From: Hyphomicrobiales bacterium
GTDB lineage: Bacteria; Pseudomonadota; Alphaproteobacteria; Rhizobiales; Aestuariivirgaceae
Assembly (NCBI GenBank): GCA_003151375.1
Contig: PLXI01000074.1
Coordinates: 1 to 16,393, forward strand
Length of the DNA: 16,393 bases
Reading direction: 5' to 3'
This document shows, piece after piece, positions 7,595 to 15,169 of this stretch; the first letter of the stretch is position 1; each line of letters opens with the position of its first letter. Both the position numbers and the translations under genes were made by a program. The notes under the pieces were generated by a model, which saw only the letters and a list, made by a program, of their open reading frames with translations, had not been told where the DNA came from and ran no database searches.

Positions 7595-8332
7595 GTGAGC
7601 GGGATTTGGAAGGTGGTGTGGATCACCGGTGCCTCAAGCGGCATCGGTGCGGAAATCGCCAAACAACTCGCTGATGCCGGAATTAAAGTCGCGGCCAGTG
7701 CGCGGCACATGCAACAAGCAACACCTCATCCTAATATCACACCCTTCGCGGTGGATGTGACGGACGTCCAAACTTTGCGTGAATGTGTCACCCAAATTGA
7801 ACAACATTTAGGGCCAATTGATTTAACCATATTTGGTGCGGGCGCGTATGAGGCCTTCACACCTGAAACTTTGGATGCAGAAAAGTTTGTACGCATCAAC
7901 GCTGTGAATTATCTTGGCGCAACCAATGCGCTTTGCGCTGTGCTTCCAAAGCTTATGGATCGCAAATCTGGCCATATTGCCTTTATTGCTTCGGTGGCTG
8001 GCTATCAGGGCCTACCCAAAGCCGCATACTACAGCCCCACCAAGGCGGCCCTCATCAATTTGGCTGAGGCGCTATGGATGGAATTACATGGCACAGGCAT
8101 TGCTGTGAGCGTTATCAACCCCGGTTTTGTTGCTACCCCTATGACCAAGGGCAATGAATTCCCCATGCCGTTCTTGATGCAACCCGCCCGCGCTGCAGCG
8201 TTGAGCATTGCGGGATTAAAGGCCAAGCGTTTTGAAATTGCATACCCCAGACGCTTCGTTTTCATCCTTAAGCTGCTGCAATGGCTTCCAACCGTAACAA
8301 AGTTGCGCCTCATCAACCGCTTGACGCGGTGA
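7595..8332 (+). CDS. Short-chain dehydrogenase/reductase (SDR family)
   Basis: NAD(P)-dependent oxidoreductase of 245 residues, classical SDR. The cofactor motif TGASSGIG is at 11-18, the acidic VDVTD near 53-57, and the catalytic residues are Ser133 (IASVAG) and Tyr146-x3-Lys150 (YSPTK). The segment after the catalytic residues, INPGFVATPM, is typical. The start is a GTG only 3 bases after the chrR stop, with a weak ribosome site, so it probably depends on chrR translation. The C-terminal RRFVFILKLLQWLPTV is hydrophobic and basic, suggesting membrane association. The substrate is unknown; position in the sigma operon suggests a product of lipid oxidation or modification. An SDR gene is also present in the R. 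sphaeroides RpoE-ChrR neighbourhood as I recall it. Confidence 0.9.
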   Translation: MSGIWKVVWITGASSGIGAEIAKQLADAGIKVAASARHMQQATPHPNITPFAVDVTDVQTLRECVTQIEQHLGPIDLTIFGAGAYEAFTPETLDAEKFVRINAVNYLGATNALCAVLPKLMDRKSGHIAFIASVAGYQGLPKAAYYSPTKAALINLAEALWMELHGTGIAVSVINPGFVATPMTKGNEFPMPFLMQPARAAALSIAGLKAKRFEIAYPRRFVFILKLLQWLPTVTKLRLINRLTR

Positions 8333-8339
8333 GCTAGGC

Positions 8340-9056
8340 ATGAATCCCACTTTTCGCATTATTTTTTTCACTGTCGCATCCAGCGCAGGTTACGGCTTAC
8401 TGGCGCTGCTCGGTTTGGTGGGCAATGCTCATGGCAAAGCGTCATCCATGGCTTTTGGTTTAACGGCAATGGCTGTGGTCTTGGCACTTATTACTGTGGG
8501 GTTGTTTTCACCATCGCAGCGGCGATCATCTTGGCTTTCTCGCGCCCGCATTGCGGCGGCTATAAACTATCTGATCGCACTGAGTTTTGGCTGCGTGTGG
8601 AGTGGGCTGATTGATGCACCTGCTTTGATTGCACCACTTGGAATCCTCACCGCTTTGACGTGTGCCATCACTGCCTTTTGCACGGCTGTGAGTAACCGCT
8701 CACTCAAAACCAATACCGCGCGGCATAACAAGTTCATTGTGCTGGTTTATCTCGCTTTCGCGCTTGCCACAGGATCGGGACTACTGAATGTCATCAGCTT
8801 CATCTTCGGGCGCTTCCAAACGGACGCTGGCAAGTTCATGGCCTTGCTGACGGTGGCGCTTATCCTCATCGCGATCACGCTCAAATGGTTTGAACGGAGC
8901 AATCACAACAGAAAATTGCAAATCATCATGTTTGCGTTGCTGTCCATGGGGCTTGTGTTAACACTCCTAAGTCTGATCTTGCCTTGGCTGACCTTCATAG
9001 TCGCCTTACTGATCCTAGTGGCCGCTTGGACTGAGCGCTGGCATTTTTTCGCATAA
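8340..9056 (+). CDS. Polytopic membrane protein, probably a shortened DmsC-like anchor
   Basis: Integral membrane protein of 238 residues with about seven hydrophobic helices (roughly 6-28, 38-57, 71-91, 96-117, 132-157, 164-182, 193-230 possibly two). The opening, FFTVASSAGYGLLALLGL (9-26), and the segment RRSSWLSRAR (61-70) resemble the DmsC/SoeC-type anchor subunits of molybdenum oxidoreductases (COG3302), as does VLVYLAFALATGSGLL (134-149). Family proteins are nearer 280-310 residues and carry a conserved HLG-P-RA stretch before WRxSWLSRE. Here that stretch is missing, the sequence passing directly from GLFSPSQ to RRSSWLSR. No molybdopterin or iron-sulfur partner gene is nearby. It starts 7 bases after the SDR gene, so it is the fourth gene of the sigma operon. 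The DmsC relation is recalled from family patterns and needs a profile search; membrane topology is secure. Confidence 0.7.
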   Translation: MNPTFRIIFFTVASSAGYGLLALLGLVGNAHGKASSMAFGLTAMAVVLALITVGLFSPSQRRSSWLSRARIAAAINYLIALSFGCVWSGLIDAPALIAPLGILTALTCAITAFCTAVSNRSLKTNTARHNKFIVLVYLAFALATGSGLLNVISFIFGRFQTDAGKFMALLTVALILIAITLKWFERSNHNRKLQIIMFALLSMGLVLTLLSLILPWLTFIVALLILVAAWTERWHFFA

Positions 9057-9100
9057 GCAGAACATGTGGATGGATTATCCTAGGGCCAGCAAAGTGCCTA

Positions 9101-9120
9101 ATTCCCCCGAGAGGGGCTAG
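9101..9120 (+). terminator. Weak stem-loop after the sigma operon
   Basis: CCCC at 9105-9108, loop GAGA (GNRA type) at 9109-9112 and GGGG at 9113-9116 form a compact hairpin 48 bases after the last gene of the sigma operon. No T tract follows (CTAGAAAATT), so it is not a convincing intrinsic terminator; it may protect the 3' end or act with Rho. Confidence 0.3.
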
Positions 9121-9153
9121 AAAATTCGGCGGATTAATTCAACAACGATGCGT

Positions 9154-9205
9154 GTTGCGGAACCTCGCAGACATATTGCGGAATCACGCAGATAAACTGC
9201 GGAGC
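9154..9205 (+). repeat. Three tandem 21-bp repeats upstream of the sugar ABC operon
   Basis: Copies begin at 9154, 9175 and 9196. The first two read gTTGCGGAAccTCGCAGAca and aTTGCGGAAtcACGCAGAta, and the third keeps only aCTGCGGAg. The first two have internal dyad symmetry (TGCG with six bases then CGCA). A diverged TTGCGG recurs at 9228-9233. Spacing equals two helical turns, so protein bound to each copy would face the same side. They lie 140-190 bases before the ABC operon and are most likely operator sites for an unidentified regulator. Confidence 0.6.
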
Positions 9206-9239
9206 TATTCATACAAGAACAGCCTATTTGCGGTGCAGC

Positions 9240-9261
9240 GGACAAAACTAAATTTTTGTCC
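9240..9261 (+). promoter_or_regulatory. Perfect 8-bp inverted repeat, candidate operator
   Basis: GGACAAAA at 9240-9247 and TTTTGTCC at 9254-9261 are separated by CTAAAT. A TTGACT that could serve as a -35 follows at 9263-9268, though no good -10 lies at the usual distance. A related half-site, TGTCCAAAA, is at 9290-9298. The location just ahead of the ABC operon suggests regulator binding, but an RNA hairpin is also possible. Confidence 0.4.
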
Positions 9262-9343
9262 ATTGACTCCACACTCATATTAAATTTACTGTCCAAAATA
9301 TTATGAGGTGTGTCTTTTAGTGTCGCCGGATCAATCAAACCCA

Positions 9344-10849
9344 ATGAAAGAAAACCAAGGTCTTGTGGCTTTTCAGCTCAGCAAGGCCTTTGGTGAGAAC
9401 TTGGTGCTGCAAGATGTGAGCTTGATCTTTCAGCGCGGTAAAGTTCACGCAGTCATTGGTGAAAACGGCGCCGGAAAATCCACCTTGATGAAGATATTGG
9501 GCGGGTATCAATTACCAAGCTCAGGCACTTTAGCGCTTGATGGCAAGGTGCTTCACTTTACCGGCCCAAAGGAGGCCGAGGCGCTGGGCATTGTTCTGGT
9601 GCATCAGGAAATTTTGCTAGCGCCGCATTTAACTGTTGCTGAAAACATCTTCCTTGGCCGCGAACTGCGAATTGGGCCATTTGTTGATGATGAGACAATG
9701 AATGCCAAAGCTTCGGCTCTGTTATCCAATCTCGGCAGCAGCCTTGACCCGCGCGCCCGCGTAGAAAACTTGACCATTGCAAACAGACAGATTGCACAGA
9801 TCGCACGGGCGCTCTCTGGGCGTCATGATTTTATTATTTTTGATGAGCCAACTGCAGCGCTCACCCCGGTTGAAAGCGAGGCAGTGTTCACCGTTATCCA
9901 GAATTTAAAAGATCAAAATTGCGGAATCATTTATATTTCACACAAGCTGGATGAAGTGAAACGCTTGGCAGACACAGTCAGCGTCTTGCGCGATGGCAAA
10001 TTGGTGGCCCAACAACCGGCAAATAAACTTAAAGCAGTTGATATGGCGCATTTGATGGTGGGCCGCGAATTGGGCGCGCTGTATCCACCCAAGGTGATCC
10101 GCACCAATTCCGAAGTTGCCTTGCAAGTTGAGAACCTGATCGTTCCACCAAGTTTGAACAACGCAAACTTTGTACTGCACAAAGGTGAAATATTGGGCTT
10201 TGCCGGTTTGATCGGCGCCGGTCGCACTGAACTATTTGAGGGCCTCTTGGGTTTGCGGCCCGCGACTGGTCGAGTAAGCTTGGGCGACAAATTTAATTCG
10301 GTCTTTTCCAGCGTTGCTGCGGCCGCAAAAGCGGGTCTGGCCTATGTCACTGAGGACCGCAAAGGCAAGGGCCTTTTGCTAAATTTGGAACTGACGCCCA
10401 ATTTAACTCTCTCAACCCTTCAACAATTCACCAACGCTGGATTTATTCAACATCGTCTGGAATTAGCCGCGCTAGATGTTGCTTTCAGCCGTTATGACAT
10501 ACGCGCCAAAAGCCATGATTTGGATGCGGGCCGCTTATCGGGCGGCAATCAACAGAAGCTTTTGCTCGCCAAAACGCTGCAGGCTGATCCGAGCATCATA
10601 ATAATTGATGAACCCACGCGTGGTGTGGATATTGGGGCCAAAAAGCAAATCTATGAGTTGATCGCAAGTCTGGCGCGTAGTGGGAAATCCATCATCGTCA
10701 TCTCGTCTGAAATGCCAGAACTCATCGGCCTCTGCCACCGCATTGTCGTGATGCACCGTAGTCAACTTGTCGGCACACTTGAAGGTTCCGATATCAATGA
10801 GCGTAAAATTGTTACGCTCGCAACCGGAACAGAAAAACAGGCCGCATAA
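9344..10849 (+). CDS. Sugar ABC transporter, double-domain ATP-binding protein (RbsA/MglA type)
   Basis: ATPase of a CUT2-class monosaccharide importer, 501 residues with two fused nucleotide-binding domains. Domain 1 has Walker A GENGAGKST (39-47), a degenerate signature LTIANRQIAQIARAL and Walker B IIFDEPTAAL, followed by IIYISHKLDEVKRLADTVSVLRDG. Domain 2 has the degenerate Walker A GLIGAGRTELFEGLLG, TEDRKGKGL, an intact LSGGNQQK signature and IIIDEPTRGVDIGAKKQIYELI. This asymmetric pair is normal for the family. The frame is open from GTG codons at 9308 and 9320; the ATG at 9344 begins next to the conserved domain, but the GTG at 9320 with GAGG upstream is possible and would add 8 residues. 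The stop overlaps the permease start (TAATG). The sugar is not determinable. Confidence 0.93.
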   Translation: MKENQGLVAFQLSKAFGENLVLQDVSLIFQRGKVHAVIGENGAGKSTLMKILGGYQLPSSGTLALDGKVLHFTGPKEAEALGIVLVHQEILLAPHLTVAENIFLGRELRIGPFVDDETMNAKASALLSNLGSSLDPRARVENLTIANRQIAQIARALSGRHDFIIFDEPTAALTPVESEAVFTVIQNLKDQNCGIIYISHKLDEVKRLADTVSVLRDGKLVAQQPANKLKAVDMAHLMVGRELGALYPPKVIRTNSEVALQVENLIVPPSLNNANFVLHKGEILGFAGLIGAGRTELFEGLLGLRPATGRVSLGDKFNSVFSSVAAAAKAGLAYVTEDRKGKGLLLNLELTPNLTLSTLQQFTNAGFIQHRLELAALDVAFSRYDIRAKSHDLDAGRLSGGNQQKLLLAKTLQADPSIIIIDEPTRGVDIGAKKQIYELIASLARSGKSIIVISSEMPELIGLCHRIVVMHRSQLVGTLEGSDINERKIVTLATGTEKQAA

Positions 10850-11820
10850 TGAACTTCGCTATCAAAAATCAATTCAGCTTGAAACACGCGGCACCATTTA
10901 TTGCATTGATCGGTCTGATCCTGCTTGGCAGCCTCGTTAATCCTCATTTCTTGAGCTATTCAAATCTTATACAAAATGTGGCCACCCGCTCATCGTTCAT
11001 TGCAATCATCGCAATTGGTGCAACTTTCGTCATGGCTGGCGGCGGCTTGGATCTTTCGGTGGGATCAATGGCAGCCTTCACCGCAGGTACAATGATTTTG
11101 TTTCTAACAGCCAACGAGCAAGACGCCGGTGCGGGGATTATCGCACTCAGCATGCTGCTGGCACTTGCAGTTGGCCTAGCCTGCGGGCTTTTCAATGGCC
11201 TTGTCATAACCCTCGGCCGCATCGAACCCTTCATCGCAACTTTGGGCAGCATGGTGATCTTGCGGTCATTGTTTACATATTTGGCCAATGGAGGCTCTCT
11301 CTCCATCAGCCCCGCATTGAAAGAAATTTATGCGCCCGTATATGAAGGAAGTTTCCTGGGTATTCCCATTCCCTTGCTGTCTATTTTGGGCGTGGGTGCT
11401 GTCGCTGCCGTTTTGCTTTATAAAACACCGTTCGGCCGCCATGTCATTGCAGTTGGCTCCAATGAAGATGTCGCACGTTATTCGGGCGTGTCTCTGTCGC
11501 GGGTTAAAGTCCTCACCTATATGATCCAAGGTCTTTGTGTTGGCGTGGCCGTAATCCTCTACGTACCGCGCTTAGGTTCGGCCAACTCTGCCACGGGCCT
11601 TTATTGGGAATTGCAGGCCATTACGGCTGTTGTTGTCGGCGGCACTTTACTCAAAGGTGGCCAAGGTCGTATTTGGGGCACAATTGCAGGTGCATTCTTC
11701 TTGGAAATTATAGGAAATATTCTCACCCTCTCTAACGTCAATGTCTACCTCATTGGCGCGGTGCAGGGTGTCATCATCATCATCGCCATGTTGATCCAAA
11801 GAGGCATCAACCGACGCTGA
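10849..11820 (+). CDS. Sugar ABC transporter permease (RbsC type)
   Basis: Inner-membrane permease of 323 residues, BPD_transp_2 family, with about eight to ten hydrophobic helices. A short N-terminal cytoplasmic segment is followed by PFIALIGLILLGSLVNPHFL. The family signature IAIGATFVMAGGGLDLSVGSM is near residues 54-74, NGLVITLGRIEPFIATLG near 114-131, the coupling-helix region AVGSNEDVARYSGVSLSRVK near 201-220, and AVVVGGTLLKGGQGRIWGTI near 262-281. ATG overlaps the ATPase stop by one base, so synthesis is coupled. It forms the pore with the ATPase before it and the periplasmic binding protein after it. Confidence 0.94.
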   Translation: MNFAIKNQFSLKHAAPFIALIGLILLGSLVNPHFLSYSNLIQNVATRSSFIAIIAIGATFVMAGGGLDLSVGSMAAFTAGTMILFLTANEQDAGAGIIALSMLLALAVGLACGLFNGLVITLGRIEPFIATLGSMVILRSLFTYLANGGSLSISPALKEIYAPVYEGSFLGIPIPLLSILGVGAVAAVLLYKTPFGRHVIAVGSNEDVARYSGVSLSRVKVLTYMIQGLCVGVAVILYVPRLGSANSATGLYWELQAITAVVVGGTLLKGGQGRIWGTIAGAFFLEIIGNILTLSNVNVYLIGAVQGVIIIIAMLIQRGINRR

Positions 11821-11826
11821 AGAAAA

Positions 11827-11848
11827 GGGCGCTAACGCCGGGGCGCCT
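11827..11848 (+). repeat. GC-rich stem-loop between permease and binding-protein genes
   Basis: GGCGC at 11828-11832 can pair with GCGCC at 11843-11847 (G-T extension at 11827/11848), in the 54-base gap ahead of the binding-protein gene. Hairpins at this place can stabilise the segment carrying the binding protein, which is usually needed in excess. An alternative pairing, CCGGG 11838-11842 with CCCGG 11854-11858, competes with it. Confidence 0.35.
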
Positions 11849-11874
11849 ACAAACCCGGCCATGGAGGATACGAA

Positions 11875-12819
11875 ATGAAAAGACGTAATTTTGGTTATGC
11901 AGCTGCAGCGATGGTGGCTATTGCCACCGGTGCAAAAGCTGAAGACAAGCCGGTTGTAATTGGTGTTTCAATTCCTGCGGCAGATCATGGCTGGACGGGC
12001 GGCGTGGTCTATCACGCACAACGCATCGCCAAAGCCATTGAGGCAAATTACAAAGGCGTGAAAGTCATTGTAAAAACCTCGCCAGATGGCGCGGCTCAAG
12101 CTTCCGCCTTGGAAGATTTGACCACGCAAGGCATCACTGCGCTTGTTGTGCTGCCACATAACTCTGATGAACTGACCAACCCGCTCAAGAAGGTCAAGGC
12201 TAAGGGTGTTTTCATTACTGTGGTTGACCGTGCACTGTCCGATCCAACCATCAATGATCTCTATGTAGCTGGCAACAACCCAGCTTTGGGTAAAGTGGCT
12301 GGCGATTACATGAAGGCCAATTTGGGCAAAGCAGATATCGTGATCATTCGCGGTCTGCCTATCGTGATTGACGAGCAACGCCAGAAAGGCTTTGCCGACG
12401 CGATCAAGGGTTCAGACATCAAAGTGCTCGACAGCCAATTCGGCAACTGGTCACGCGATGACGCCTTCAAAGTGATGCAAGACTATCTCACCAAATATCC
12501 AAAGATCGACGCTGTTTGGTGCCAAGACGATGATATGGCCGTTGGTGTACTCGAAGCCATCAAGCAAGCCAAACGTACCGATATCAAGATGGTAATCGGC
12601 GGCGCTGGCATGAAGGAAATGATCAAGAAAGTTGCAGACGGCGATAAGTTGATGCCGATCAATGTGCTTTATCCACCTGCAATGATTGGTACCGCATTGG
12701 AACTGACGGCAGCGGGCTTGGTAAACAAGATCCCCGTACGTGGCAGCTATATTCTTGATGCCACCTTGGTGACCAAGGATAACGCAGCAGAGTTCTATTT
12801 CCCAGACTCGTCATTCTAA
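11875..12819 (+). CDS. Periplasmic sugar-binding protein of the ABC transporter
   Basis: Substrate-binding protein of 314 residues, Peripla_BP_4 (ribose/galactose-binding) type. Residues 1-22 form a signal peptide (MKRRN, hydrophobic Ala-rich core, GAKA before cleavage at about ED). The mature part opens with PVVIGVSIPAADHGWTGGVVYHAQR, the usual first strand and binding loop, then LTTQGITALVVLPHNSDEL, VVDRALSDPTINDLYVAGNNPALGKVAGDYM, IVIDEQRQKGFADAI and CQDDDMAVGVLEAIKQA. A strong GGAGG lies 9 bases before the ATG. It is the last gene of the operon, followed by an intrinsic terminator. The aromatic Trp near the N-terminus and Asp/Arg residues fit sugar binding; a sugar alcohol or other polyol is equally possible. 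Confidence 0.93.
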   Translation: MKRRNFGYAAAAMVAIATGAKAEDKPVVIGVSIPAADHGWTGGVVYHAQRIAKAIEANYKGVKVIVKTSPDGAAQASALEDLTTQGITALVVLPHNSDELTNPLKKVKAKGVFITVVDRALSDPTINDLYVAGNNPALGKVAGDYMKANLGKADIVIIRGLPIVIDEQRQKGFADAIKGSDIKVLDSQFGNWSRDDAFKVMQDYLTKYPKIDAVWCQDDDMAVGVLEAIKQAKRTDIKMVIGGAGMKEMIKKVADGDKLMPINVLYPPAMIGTALELTAAGLVNKIPVRGSYILDATLVTKDNAAEFYFPDSSF

Positions 12820-12843
12820 TTCACGCTACAACAATTCGGAGAC

Positions 12844-12873
12844 AGAGGAGGCAAGCGATTGCCTCCTCTTTTC
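12844..12873 (+). terminator. Rho-independent terminator of the ABC operon
   Basis: An 11-bp perfect stem (12844-12854 pairing with 12859-12869) with a GCGA tetraloop is followed by TTTC. It lies 25 bases after the binding-protein stop. On the opposite strand the hairpin is the same but has no T run, so it would act only weakly on the converging lacI-type gene. Confidence 0.88.
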
Positions 12874-12917
12874 TGTCAAAGGTATCCCATTATCTCACTT
12901 AATAATTGAGGCGCAGG

Positions 12918-13973
12918 CTATGCGATGAGGCTTTTGGGCTTGATGAAATTTAGCGCATCGCTCTCACCTGGTACGAGCGTGACCGGCCAGACCTTCCTTA
13001 CTATACCCAGCGGATAGGCGTCGGCATATTGCGGCATCGAGGCCAAGAGTGCTTCACCTAATGCGACGCCGAGATCATGCAGAGACAGATGAAAACCGGT
13101 AAGAGTGGGCGAAAGATACCGCGAGTTTGGGCTGTTGAGACCAATCACTGCGATGTCACGACCGGGCAAAATACCATGCTCCATGAGCCCCCGGTATAAG
13201 CCAATCACCGATGACTCATTTGAGAGGGCAATTGCCGTCGGCCTAATCTTGGTCACCACAATTTTCTGCGCTATTTCATAACCGCCAGTTTCACTAGGTA
13301 GCGATCTGTAGATATACTGAGGGTCAAGCGTCAGGCCATGACTGCCCAGAGCATTGCGCGCATTCTCATGGAACACATGGCCGAGATTAATATCATCATG
13401 CGGCAAACTGATGGCGATCCGCTTGTGTCCGTGTGCGACAAGCCGATTGATTGATTCTGCTGCAATTGTTTCAAAGTCGATGTCGATCCAAGGCTGTCCC
13501 ACATCCGTCGTGCTCCGGCCAAATCCCACAAACGGCACTTTGCGGTCGGCTAAAAATGAAATTCTTGGGTCAACACGGCGCGTATTGGAAATGATCAAGC
13601 CATCAACAACACTGCGCGAAACCACACGGCGCAAATAATCATCCGCATCTTCTGTTGAAGCACATAGCAACGCAACCAAATCTAGTTTGTGGCGCAACAA
13701 AACTTCCTGCACACCATCAAGCACGTTCATAAAAAAATGGGTGTGACCCTGACCAATGATCTCGGGGCCAGTTTTCATCATGAAACCAATGGTTCCGGTC
13801 GTTCCGCTGCGCAAATTACGACCTGATTGATTGGGAACATAGCCAAGTTTCGTCGCAGCTTCGCGTACCCGCTTGCGTGTGGCCTCGCTCGAATCAGGGC
13901 GGTCATTCAGCGCGCGTGAGACCGTGCTAATCGACATATTCAGATGTTTGGCGAGGCGCTTAATTCCGATCAC
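12918..13973 (-). CDS. LacI-family transcriptional regulator
   Basis: Sugar-responsive DNA-binding protein of about 351 residues. The helix-turn-helix IKRLAKHLNMSISTVSRALN (4-23) and hinge TRKRVREAATKLGYVPNQSGRNLRSG (32-57) are typical; the hinge Leu54 is the residue that inserts at the central CpG of LacI operators. The rest is a periplasmic-binding-like sensor domain (about 60-340) with IGFMMKTG, VVDGLIISNTRR, FVGFGRS, PTAIALSNESSVIGL and DIAVIGLNS. The start is a GTG at 13973 with GGGG nine bases upstream; a GTG at 13988 would add 5 residues. It is divergent from the dehydrogenase gene and separated from it by two perfect operators with central CG, so it very likely represses both. The inducer is unknown. 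Confidence 0.93.
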   Translation of the reverse strand: MIGIKRLAKHLNMSISTVSRALNDRPDSSEATRKRVREAATKLGYVPNQSGRNLRSGTTGTIGFMMKTGPEIIGQGHTHFFMNVLDGVQEVLLRHKLDLVALLCASTEDADDYLRRVVSRSVVDGLIISNTRRVDPRISFLADRKVPFVGFGRSTTDVGQPWIDIDFETIAAESINRLVAHGHKRIAISLPHDDINLGHVFHENARNALGSHGLTLDPQYIYRSLPSETGGYEIAQKIVVTKIRPTAIALSNESSVIGLYRGLMEHGILPGRDIAVIGLNSPNSRYLSPTLTGFHLSLHDLGVALGEALLASMPQYADAYPLGIVRKVWPVTLVPGESDALNFIKPKSLIA

Positions 13974-14034
13974 TATATTATGCCCCACTTTTCATGACAA
14001 AGCGTGTCTAGCGCAAATTATGTGTTACGCCTAG

Positions 14035-14064
14035 TTGACTCGGAAACGTTTCCAAGTCTAGTAT
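14035..14064 (+). promoter_or_regulatory. Candidate sigma-70 promoter of the dehydrogenase operon
   Basis: TTGACT at 14035-14040 and TAGTAT at 14059-14064 with an 18-base spacer. The first LacI palindrome lies in the spacer and the second covers the expected start site near 14071, a layout that fits repression by blocking RNA polymerase. Confidence 0.5.
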
Positions 14065-14078
14065 TGGAAACGTTTCCG
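14041..14078. promoter_or_regulatory. Two LacI-type operators forming a nested palindrome
   Basis: Perfect 12-bp palindromes GGAAACGTTTCC occur at 14042-14053 and 14066-14077, centres 24 bp apart. Their flanks also mirror each other: the 15 bases 14041-14055 are the exact reverse complement of 14064-14078, around an 8-base centre. The half-site and central CG match LacI/PurR-type sites. They lie between the divergent regulator and the dehydrogenase gene. Confidence 0.9.
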
Positions 14079-14124
14079 GAAAACCGCCACGAAGATGGCC
14101 ATGTCTGGTTATGGGAGGAAGAGT

Positions 14125-15159
14125 GTGACGTTTCGAGCGGTTATGGTAGGCTGCGGAGGCATGTCGAAGGGCTGGATTAAAGCCTTACAAGATGCGCCTG
14201 AGCTCAAAGGTGCTATAGAGATAGTGGGCCTCGTTGACCTTAATCTCGCCGCCGCTGAATCTTTGCGTTCCGAATTTGCGCTCACCACTGCAGTTGTCGG
14301 CACAGATCTTGAAACCGTGCTGCGAGATACAAAGCCTGACTTGCTCTTTGACATTACCATTCCTTCGGCGCGGCTTAAATGCGTTCTCGCTGGTCTCGCT
14401 AACGGCTGCCACGTTCTAACCGAAAAGCCGATGGCAGAATCCCTTGGTGATGCCCACAAAATGATTGCAGCCGCCAAAGCGGCGGGGCGCATTTATGCCG
14501 TTGTTCAAAATCGCCGTTACATCGAAGGCATCCGCCGCATCCGTCAAACTATTGAAAACAGGACACTCGGCAAACTCACCGCACTTCATGCAGACTTTTT
14601 CATCGGCGCACATTTTGGTGGCTTTCGCGAGCAGATGAAAAATGTATTGCTGCTTGATATGTCGATTCACACCCTTGATGCCGCGCGCTTCATCGTCGGC
14701 GCTGATCCGGTTGCTGTTTATGCACAAGAAAGCAACCCCTCGGGCTCTTGGTATTCTCACGGCGCTGCCGCCAATGCGATCTTCGAATTTTCTGACGATG
14801 TTATTTTCACTTATCGCGGCTCTTGGGTTGCTGAAGGTGCGCAAACCAGCTGGGAATCCACGTGGCGTATCATCGGAACCAATGGAACATTGTTGTGGGA
14901 TGGCGCCGATAAATTTGAGGCTCACGTCGTAGCAGACAACAGCGGTTTTCATCGGCCGCTCAGGGATGTGGTGGTTCCTCCCGCGCCACATCCCTCCCAA
15001 ACTCATGGTCATGCCAGTGTTATCGCGGCTTTTCTCAAGGCGGTTGAAACCGGCCAGGCCCCTGAAACCGCTGGCAACGATAATATCAAAAGCCTCGCCA
15101 TGGTGTTGGCCGCGATTGAAAGTGGCCGCACGCAACAACGCATTAAAATAGAAGTCTAG
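14125..15159 (+). CDS. Gfo/Idh/MocA family NAD(P)-dependent oxidoreductase
   Basis: Probable sugar or polyol dehydrogenase of 344 residues, cytoplasmic. The N-terminal Rossmann domain (about 1-122) has VMVGCGGMSKGW (6-17), the acidic end of strand 2 in GLVDLN (35-40) and the hallmark LTEKPMAES (98-106) with Glu100-Lys101-Pro102. The C-terminal alpha/beta domain has LLLDMSIHTLDAARFI (175-190) with the likely catalytic Asp178/His182 pair, and GTNGTLLWDG. Upstream in-frame ATGs exist at 14095 and 14101, but the GTG at 14125 has a strong GGAGGAA six bases before it and starts at the conserved strand, so it is chosen. It is first in an operon with a sugar isomerase and binding protein, under the two LacI operators. 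An inositol/scyllo-inositol-like or rare sugar substrate is possible but unproven. Confidence 0.9.
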   Translation: MTFRAVMVGCGGMSKGWIKALQDAPELKGAIEIVGLVDLNLAAAESLRSEFALTTAVVGTDLETVLRDTKPDLLFDITIPSARLKCVLAGLANGCHVLTEKPMAESLGDAHKMIAAAKAAGRIYAVVQNRRYIEGIRRIRQTIENRTLGKLTALHADFFIGAHFGGFREQMKNVLLLDMSIHTLDAARFIVGADPVAVYAQESNPSGSWYSHGAAANAIFEFSDDVIFTYRGSWVAEGAQTSWESTWRIIGTNGTLLWDGADKFEAHVVADNSGFHRPLRDVVVPPAPHPSQTHGHASVIAAFLKAVETGQAPETAGNDNIKSLAMVLAAIESGRTQQRIKIEV

Positions 15160-15169
15160 GAACCTCATC

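Noticed and set aside
9154..9205. Tandem repeats considered as a CRISPR array or replication iterons
   Set aside because: The copies are contiguous 21-mers without spacers, only about three in number, and no cas or replication initiator gene is nearby.
11522..11549. TGATCC-N16-CGTGGC, resembling the ECF promoter
   Set aside because: It lies inside the permease coding sequence with an imperfect -10 and no gene start downstream at a sensible distance.
14095..14124. ATG starts at 14095 and 14101 for the dehydrogenase
   Set aside because: They lack a ribosome site, whereas GGAGGAA is ideally placed for the GTG at 14125, which begins at the conserved Rossmann strand.
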